Below, piece by piece: positions 1 to 5,800 of a stretch of DNA of 7,817 nt (its first letter is position 1; every line of letters begins with the position of its first letter). The notes beneath the pieces were generated by a model. The model saw nothing but the letters and a program-made list of their open reading frames with translations, had not been told where the DNA came from and made no database searches. The DNA lies in contig CAMMLF010000073.1 of NCBI GenBank assembly GCA_946497585.1, positions 1-7,817 on the forward strand. The letters run 5' to 3'. The position numbers and the translations under genes are program-made. Origin of the DNA: an uncultured Clostridium sp. Its GTDB lineage: Bacteria > Bacillota > Clostridia > TANB77 > CAG-508.

Positions 1-149
1 ATGAAGCTAAAGCAAAATTAAAAAATAAAGAAATATCTGAAGATGAAGAAAAATCTTTAGAAGATAAAATTCAAAAAGAAACAGATAAATATGTTGCTAA
101 AATTGATGAAATAGCTGATAAAAAAGAAAAAGAAATAATGTCAGTTTAA
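1..149 (+). CDS. frr: Ribosome recycling factor, C-terminal part (5' end outside window)
   Basis: Reading from base 3 to the TAA at 147-149 gives the last 48 residues of a protein rich in Lys and Glu. The segment KNKEISEDEEKSLEDKIQK followed by a long charged helix ending KEKEIMSV matches the C-terminal end of ribosome recycling factor, which in the family has the pattern KEISEDE...D.IQK.TD. RRF splits post-termination 70S ribosomes together with EF-G in the cytoplasm. This part is the last stretch of the three-helix bundle (domain I). Its position just before uppS is the standard Firmicute order and supports the call. The start, the hinge and domain II lie outside the window. Confidence 0.93.
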   Translation, partial: EAKAKLKNKEISEDEEKSLEDKIQKETDKYVAKIDEIADKKEKEIMSV

Positions 150-235
150 TAGTTTTAAATTGTACTAAGATATTGCTATTGGTAAAAGTTAGCAAAAGTG
201 ATATTGAAAATTGAAATATTAAAGGAAATTAAATT

Positions 236-943
236 ATGGAAGATAAAATTATGCCTAGACACATAGCCATAATTATGGATGGCAATAGAAGATGGGCAAA
301 AGAACATAAATTAGATGGTAGTTTTGGACATAAAAAAGGTGCAGAAGTATTAGAAACTGTTGCAAAATATTGTAATAAAATTGGAATAGAAGCTTTGACT
401 GTATATGCTTTTTCAACTGAAAACTGGAAAAGAACAAAAGAAGAGGTAGGAGCAATTTTACTACTTCTTAATATGTATTTAGACAAATTCTTGAAAACAG
501 CAGACCTAGAAAATATTAAATTAAGAGTTATTGGTGATAGAGAAAAAAATATGCCAGAAGAAATTAAAACAAAAATGATTCAAATGGAAGAGAAGACAAA
601 AAATAATACTGGTCTTAAATTTAATATTGCTTTTAACTATGGTGGCAGAGATGAAATTGTTAAAGCAACTCAAAAGATTGCTAAACAGGTTAAAGAAGGC
701 AAGCTAAATATAGAAGATATTACAGAAGATACTATTTCAAATAATTTGTATACAGCAGGCTTGCCTGACCCAGATTTGTTAATTCGCACAAGTGGAGAGT
801 TAAGAACAAGTAACTTTTTACCTTGGCAAATAACATATTCAGAGTTTATGTTTTTAGATAAATACTGGCCTGATTTTACAACAGATGATATAGATAATGC
901 AATAGAAGAATTTTCAAAAAGGCACAGAAGAGTAGGCAAGTAA
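236..943 (+). CDS. uppS: Isoprenyl transferase (undecaprenyl diphosphate synthase)
   Basis: This is a cytosolic cis-prenyltransferase. It adds isopentenyl diphosphate units to farnesyl diphosphate to make the C55 carrier used for peptidoglycan and wall polymer synthesis. The 235-residue length is normal. Visible family motifs are MDGNRRWA at residues 14-21 with the Mg/diphosphate-binding Asp15, GHKKG at 31-35, YAFSTENWKR at 57-66, FNYGGRDE at 133-140, and DPDLLIRTSGELRTSNF at 178-194 with the diphosphate-binding Arg184 and Arg190, followed by LPWQITYSEF. The ATG at 236 has an AAAGGAAA site at 221-228. A second in-frame ATG at 251 (Met6) has no comparable site. The gene follows frr by 86 bases and precedes cdsA by 104 bases. 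All key residues are present. Confidence 0.97.
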   Translation: MEDKIMPRHIAIIMDGNRRWAKEHKLDGSFGHKKGAEVLETVAKYCNKIGIEALTVYAFSTENWKRTKEEVGAILLLLNMYLDKFLKTADLENIKLRVIGDREKNMPEEIKTKMIQMEEKTKNNTGLKFNIAFNYGGRDEIVKATQKIAKQVKEGKLNIEDITEDTISNNLYTAGLPDPDLLIRTSGELRTSNFLPWQITYSEFMFLDKYWPDFTTDDIDNAIEEFSKRHRRVGK

Positions 944-976
944 TATTGTAAAAAAATTTTTATAAATATTAGTATA

Positions 977-1007
977 TATTGCATTTTAAACTATGTAAAA
1001 TGTAATA
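977..1007. repeat. AT-rich inverted repeat (hairpin) between uppS and cdsA
   Basis: Bases 977-988 (TATTGCATTTTA) pair with 996-1007 (TAAAATGTAATA) over 12 positions, with one G-U pair at 981/1003, around a 7-base loop. Only one pair is G-C. No T-run follows on either strand, so it does not look like an intrinsic terminator. It could be a weak RNA structure upstream of the cdsA ribosome site, a protein-binding palindrome, or chance in AT-rich DNA. Confidence 0.5.
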
Positions 1008-1047
1008 GAAAAATTGTATCCAATAAAATCGGAAGGAAATTTTAATA

Positions 1048-1893
1048 ATGGAAAAAGAAAAAAGGGCTAAGACAATTAAGAGGACTATAACAGGAGTAAT
1101 TACACTTCCAGTTCTTGCAATTATACTTATATTCTCAAATACAATCATTATGGATATTTTTACAGCGATTATAGCTTGTATAAGTATGTATGAGTACTTT
1201 CACTGTTTCAAATCTACGAATAAGGCTAATCCATCACAGTATTTGGGGTATATTTATTGCATTTTAATTGCTTTTACACATTTTGTAGATGAAAGATTAC
1301 TTACAAGTATTCTAATCGCAATTATACCAGTTTCGTTAGTAGTATTATTTGCAGAATTGGTGTTATCTAAAGGAAAAAAGACAGTAAAAGATATTGCTGT
1401 AACTATGCTTGGTATTTGCTATATACCTTTAATGCTAATATATTTATCTTTGGTTAGAGATATGGAATTAGATCATGGTTTAAATGGAAAAATATTAATA
1501 TGGTTTGTTTTAATTGCTTCTTGGGGAAGTGATATATTTGCTTACTTTATAGGAAGACACTTTGGAAAGCATAAATTAACAGCTGTTAGTCCTAATAAAA
1601 CAGTTGAAGGAGCTGTCGCTGGAGTAGTTGGAGCAATATTATTTGGTATACTTTTTGCTGTTTTGTGTAATACTATATGGGGTGTAGGAATAAATTATTT
1701 ATTAATAGGATGTATTATGGCAGTACTAAGTATTGTTGGTCAAATAGGTGATTTAGCAGCATCAAGCATAAAGAGATACTGTGACATAAAAGATTTTAGC
1801 GAGCTTATTCCCGGACATGGAGGAATGCTTGATAGAATAGACAGCATCATATTTGTACTTCCATTCGCATTTATACTTTTTAGCATATTGTAA
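1048..1893 (+). CDS. cdsA: Phosphatidate cytidylyltransferase (CDP-diacylglycerol synthase)
   Basis: This integral membrane enzyme makes CDP-diacylglycerol from CTP and phosphatidic acid, the branch point for phosphatidylglycerol, cardiolipin and related lipids. The 281 residues contain many hydrophobic segments. The first follows a basic N-terminus (residues 1-12), and the last closes the protein after residue 265. Residues 239-265 fit the CdsA family signature closely: SSIKR, then KD at 248-249, then IPGHGGMLDRID at 254-265, with the metal-binding Asp262 and Asp265 region intact. An upstream conserved block, SDIFAYFIGRHFGKHKL (161-177) followed by SPNKTVEG (181-188), is also typical. The ATG is preceded by GGAAGGAAA at 1031-1039. 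In many Firmicutes dxr follows; here rseP comes next after 89 bases. Confidence 0.96.
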   Translation: MEKEKRAKTIKRTITGVITLPVLAIILIFSNTIIMDIFTAIIACISMYEYFHCFKSTNKANPSQYLGYIYCILIAFTHFVDERLLTSILIAIIPVSLVVLFAELVLSKGKKTVKDIAVTMLGICYIPLMLIYLSLVRDMELDHGLNGKILIWFVLIASWGSDIFAYFIGRHFGKHKLTAVSPNKTVEGAVAGVVGAILFGILFAVLCNTIWGVGINYLLIGCIMAVLSIVGQIGDLAASSIKRYCDIKDFSELIPGHGGMLDRIDSIIFVLPFAFILFSIL

Positions 1894-1971
1894 AACTAAA
1901 AGTATTTTATGAAATTAGTAATATAATTTTGTGATTAAACAAATGAGTTGTAAATGGCAAATTATGAATTT

Positions 1972-1976
1972 GGAGG
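1972..1976 (+). promoter_or_regulatory. Shine-Dalgarno site that fixes the TTG start of rseP
   Basis: GGAGG lies 6 bases before the TTG at 1983-1985. The only upstream alternative in this frame is closed by a TGA at 1965-1967, and no in-frame ATG or GTG occurs before the active-site HEGGH motif. The TTG is therefore effectively forced as the start. Confidence 0.85.
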
Positions 1977-1982
1977 ACAATT

Positions 1983-2741
1983 TTGGGTTTTATTATAACT
2001 GCAATAAAAATTATATTTTTATTAGGTTTTTTAATTATTATCCATGAGGGTGGACATTTTATAGTTGCAAAACTATGTAAGGTTAGAGTTAATGAGTTTT
2101 CCATTGGATTTGGACCTAAAATATGGTCAAAGCAAGGAAAAGAAACCAAATATGAACTTAGGCTAATACCTTGTGGAGGATTTTGTAATATGGAAGGAGA
2201 AGAAGAGCATTCTGACAAGGAAGGCTCTTTTAGTAAAGCGAGCATACCAAAAAGATTTGCTATAGTTGTAGCTGGTGCAACTGTAAATATTATATTTGGA
2301 CTTATTGCATATATGATTTTAATTATTGTAAGATATATGATTGTAGTAGAACCAAATTTTTTTAATTCAGTATCTTATGCTTGGTCTAGCACAGGCTCGC
2401 TTATATATGCAATGTTTGATAGTATAGTTCAACTTTTCTCCGGAAATGTATCAATAAACGATATGATGGGACCTGTTGGTATATCTCAAATGGTGTCACA
2501 AACATCAGGCATAGCACAGTTTGTTTACTTGTTAGCAATAGTATCCATTTCACTCGGAATAACAAACTTACTACCATTTGTACCTTTAGATGGAGGAAAA
2601 GCTTTATTATTAATAATAGAGGCAATAAGAAGAAAACCACTTAAACAAGAAACTGAATTAAAAATACAATCAGCAGGATTTTTCGTACTAATAGTATTTT
2701 CAGTATTTGTGGCGTACAATGATATACTGAGAATCGTGTGA
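1983..2741 (+). CDS. rseP: Short RseP-type site-2 protease (M50 family) apparently without a PDZ domain
   Basis: This is an intramembrane zinc metalloprotease of the S2P/M50B family, which cleaves membrane-anchored regulators such as anti-sigma factors and leftover signal peptides. The catalytic HEGGH lies in the first membrane segment (His21, Glu22, His25). GFGP at 42-45 and the membrane-associated loop around PCGGFCNMEGEE (63-74) follow, then AGATVN at 97-102 and a second membrane segment. GPVGI is at 163-167, and the third zinc ligand motif NLLPFVPLDGG is at 195-205 with Asp203. The protein ends YNDILRIV, as RseP proteins commonly do. It has only 252 residues, whereas Gram-positive RseP proteins are usually well over 300. 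The missing part falls between the membrane segment ending near residue 122 and FFNSVSYAW at 126-134, where the PDZ domain normally sits. All catalytic residues remain. The start is TTG. Function is inferred from motifs and context; the substrate is unknown. Confidence 0.9.
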   Translation: MGFIITAIKIIFLLGFLIIIHEGGHFIVAKLCKVRVNEFSIGFGPKIWSKQGKETKYELRLIPCGGFCNMEGEEEHSDKEGSFSKASIPKRFAIVVAGATVNIIFGLIAYMILIIVRYMIVVEPNFFNSVSYAWSSTGSLIYAMFDSIVQLFSGNVSINDMMGPVGISQMVSQTSGIAQFVYLLAIVSISLGITNLLPFVPLDGGKALLLIIEAIRRKPLKQETELKIQSAGFFVLIVFSVFVAYNDILRIV

Positions 2742-2846
2742 TTTTACGATGGGGACGGTCCTTAATGGAAAATTTACAATTGTTGATGGTCTTTATTAAA
2801 AAATATATAATATTTTTTTAAAATAAGGACCGTCCCCATCGTAAAA
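2742..2846. repeat. 105-bp palindromic element with perfect 23-bp inverted repeats (REP/MITE-like)
   Basis: The arm at 2742-2764 is the exact reverse complement of the arm at 2824-2846 over all 23 bases. Its core is CGATGGGGACGGTCCTTA and is far more GC-rich than its surroundings. The 59-base interior is AT-rich and contains an AT-only hairpin (2798-2806 with 2810-2818) and a degenerate copy of the arm core (2785-2797). The left arm begins at the base directly after the rseP stop codon, and the right arm ends 22 bases before the polC start. There is no ORF inside and no clear target duplication. From memory, GGGGACGGTCC-type palindromes recur as dispersed intergenic repeats in Clostridia and Bacilli. 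I therefore infer a small non-autonomous or REP-like element rather than a gene-specific structure, but copy number cannot be seen here. Confidence 0.8.
2783..2811 (+). promoter_or_regulatory. Candidate sigma-A-type promoter for polC inside the inverted-repeat element
   Basis: TTGATG at 2783-2788 (4 of 6 matches to TTGACA) is followed after exactly 17 bases by a perfect TATAAT at 2806-2811. Transcription would begin near 2818, giving a leader of roughly 50 bases before polC. AT-rich DNA yields TATAAT often, so this is a sequence-based suggestion only. Confidence 0.42.
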
Positions 2847-2856
2847 AAAGTTTTTT

Positions 2857-2862
2857 GGGGGG
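2857..2862 (+). promoter_or_regulatory. Unusual all-G Shine-Dalgarno site of polC
   Basis: A run of six G follows a run of six T and lies 6 bases before the polC ATG. It can pair with the CCUCCU end of 16S rRNA using G-U pairs at the U positions. It differs from the AAAGGA, GGAAGG and GGAGG sites of the other genes here. The spacing is normal, so it probably works as the ribosome site. Confidence 0.65.
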
Positions 2863-2868
2863 CAAAAA

Positions 2869-5800
2869 ATGAATCAAGTAAATACAGAAGTTAAAATGAT
2901 AAAAAACGTTTTTGCAGATTATAGTTCTAATAGTTTTGCTTTTTCTAATGCAGAAATTGAAAATGTTAATTTGTATAGAAAAACTAATAGGTTAGAAATG
3001 TTTTTGAAAACAGATAATTATATAGATATAAATGAAATTAGCAATTTTGAAAAATACGCAATTAAGCGTTTTAATGTGTCTGGTGTGGATTTAAAAATTC
3101 ATCTAAAAGACAAAACTGAAGATGATGCTGAAATTACTGAAAATGAAAGCGAGCAGATTAGCGATGAACAATTTGATGGAGGACAGTTTAACGGCTTAAA
3201 TGGAGTTAGTAACAAAATAAAAGACGAAAATCCACCAATTTACAAAGAATGGTCAAATATTCTTTCATATTTTTCAAGTAAAAATCCTATGGCAAGAGCT
3301 TTCCTAAGAAATAGTGAGCTTGAAAATCCAGAAAAAGAGAATTCATCAAATGACGAAATAGCACAAGGCGTGCAAAAATCTTCTACAACTTCAAATTTTT
3401 TTAAGCCATTAAATAATACTTTAAATATACATATAAAAGTTAAAGGAAAAGACATTCTAGAAAAGCAAGGAATGAATACAAAAATATCTAATTTTATAAA
3501 AGATATTTATGGAGTAGGTTACAAAGTTAATTTCATTGAGGAAAATTGCAATGAATATGAAAAACTTTTCCAAGAAAAGAATGAAGATTTAATTAAAAAA
3601 TATGTAGAAGAAACTAAAATTCTTCAAGCAGAAAACAGCGAAAAAGCAAGTAATTCACAAAATGCTTCTAATTCAGGAAGTAGCACAAATACTTGGAGTG
3701 GAAGAAATGAGAATAGTCCTAGTGGAAGTAGGAAAAATTCTAACAACAATCAAGCTGGAAAAGGCGGAAATAATTATAGTAAGCCTTCTTCTAATTTTAA
3801 CAATAACTCAAGTAATGGAGGAGCAAATAATAATGGTGGAAATGGCGGAAGTGTGCCACAAGGTGAGCCAGCTCCACAGCCAGAAGAAGAAGAGGATTCA
3901 CCATTAATTTATGGTAGAAACGGAAATATAAAAGAGCCATTAATGAAGGTTGAAGATATTTCAGTTGATACATCTGATGTACAAATAGCAGGAGAAATAG
4001 TAAATGTGCCAGACCCAACAGAACTTAAAAAATCAGGAAAATTCCTATTTTCATTTGATGTATATGATGGCACAAGTACAATAACTTGTAAAATATTTGT
4101 TCTTCCAGAAAAGAAAAAACGAGTATCGTCAAAATTAAAAGTAGGAAATGGCGTACGATTAGGAGGAAGAGCAGCTTTTGATAATTTTGCTAAAGAAATT
4201 ACAATTATTGCAAATACAGTAATTGAAGGCGAACCACTAAAAAAGACTCAAAGAATGGATAATGCTGAAGTAAAAAGAGTTGAACTTCATATGCATACTC
4301 AAATGAGTCAAATGGATGCTGTAACACCTGTTAAAGATTTAATAAAAAGAGCTATGAAGTGGGGAATGAAGTCAATTGCTATCACTGACCATGGAGTTGT
4401 TCAATCTTTCCCAGATGCTCACAAAATGCTAGGATATGATAATAAAGATATAAAAGTTATATATGGTGTTGAAGCTTACTTAGTACCAGATAAAGACCCA
4501 ATAGTAACAAGAGGTAAAGGACAACCATTAGATGATACTACATATTGCGTATTTGACTTAGAGACAACAGGTATATCTTTTAGAACTGAAAAAATTACTG
4601 AAATAGGTATCATGAAGGTTAGAAATGGAGAAGTAATAGACAGTTTTGAAACATTTGTAAATCCGGAAAAGCCAATACCTATGAGAGTTCAAGAAATAAC
4701 TCATATTACAGATGAAATGGTCAAAGATGCACCTACAATAGAAGAAATAATGCCTAAAGTATTGGAATTTTTTGGAGATTCAGTACTAGTTGCTCACAAT
4801 GCAGATTTTGACACAAGCTTTATAAAATACAATTGTGACAGAATGGGATTAAAATTTGACAATACATATTTAGATACACTTCGCTTAGCAAAAGATTTAT
4901 TCCCAGATTACAAAAAGTATAAATTAGGAATAATAGCTGAAAATTTAGGAATTAAAGTAGAAGTTGCACATAGAGCTTTAGATGATGTTGATACAACAGT
5001 AAAAGTATTTAATGTAATGTTAAAAATGCTTAAAGATAAAGGCATAAAAACATTAGAAGAAATGGACAAAGAAGAAGAAGGAAAGGCAAATTTCAAAAAG
5101 CTTAAGAGTTACCATGCAATTATCTTAGCAAAAGATTATGTTGGATTAAGAAACTTATATAGATTAGTTTCAATATCTCATGTTGATTATTTTTACAAAA
5201 GACCACTAATACTAAAATCATTATTTAAAAAATATTCAGAAGGTTTAATATTAGGCTCTGCATGTGACCAAGGAGAATTATATCAAGCAATACTTAATGG
5301 AAAATCTGATGAAGATATTGAGCAAATAGCTAGAGATTATGACTACCTAGAAATTCAGCCAATAGGCAATGACGAGTATTTAGTTAGAAATGGTACACTT
5401 CAAAGTGATGAAGATTTAAAAAATATTGTTAGAAAAATAGTTGACTTAGGCGAAAAACTAGATAAACCAGTTTGCGCAACTTGTGATGTTCACTTTATGG
5501 ACCCACAAGATGAAATATATAGAAGAATTTTGCAAGCCGGACAAGGTTATGATGATGCAGATATGCAAGCACCATTATACTTAAGAACAACTGAAGAAAT
5601 GCTAGATGAATTCTCTTACTTAGGAAAAGAAAAGGCATATGAAGTAGTTGTAACAAATACTAATAAAATTTCAGATATGTGTGAAAGAATAAGTCCAATT
5701 TCACCAGAGAAATGTCCTCCACACATTCCGGGCTGTGAGGAAACTATTAAAAATATAGCATATGACAGAGCACATGAATTATATGGAGACCCACTTCCAG

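Noticed and set aside
173..195. A TTGCTA/TAGCAA hairpin in the frr-uppS gap
   Set aside because: The stem is only 6 bp with an 11-base loop and no T-run, which is within chance for AT-rich DNA.
670..984. A 104-codon minus-strand frame over the uppS end, and similar minus-strand frames elsewhere
   Set aside because: They are antisense to clear conserved genes, lack ribosome sites and recognisable motifs, and are expected in AT-rich coding DNA.
979..1006. TTGCAT - 16 - TGTAAT as a promoter for cdsA
   Set aside because: The -35 box matches at only three positions, the -10 box lacks the key A at position 2, and both lie within the hairpin arms.
1943..2008. A 21-codon frame starting at ATG 1943 that overlaps the start of rseP
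   Set aside because: It has no Shine-Dalgarno site, no recognisable product, and would only overlap the real start by chance; translational coupling is possible but unsupported.
2733..2842. ATCGT direct repeats flanking the palindromic element as a target-site duplication
   Set aside because: The right copy belongs to the inverted-repeat arm itself and the left copy is offset from the arm edge by four bases, so it does not behave as a true duplication.
2742..2856. The 23-bp hairpin as an intrinsic terminator for the rseP transcript
   Set aside because: The stem is followed by AAAG before the T-run at 2851-2856, and on the reverse strand no T-run follows. The U-tract is not directly at the stem base, so classical termination is not well supported, though weak attenuation cannot be excluded.
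2869..3240. Possible foreign or fused domain at the PolC N-terminus
   Set aside because: The divergence fits the poorly conserved PolC N-terminal domain with a charged insert, and the reading frame is continuous into conserved domains.
3662..3907. An 81-codon open frame on the + strand inside polC
   Set aside because: It is a shifted frame of the repetitive Asn/Ser/Gly codons, has no ribosome site and overlaps a fully intact PolC frame.
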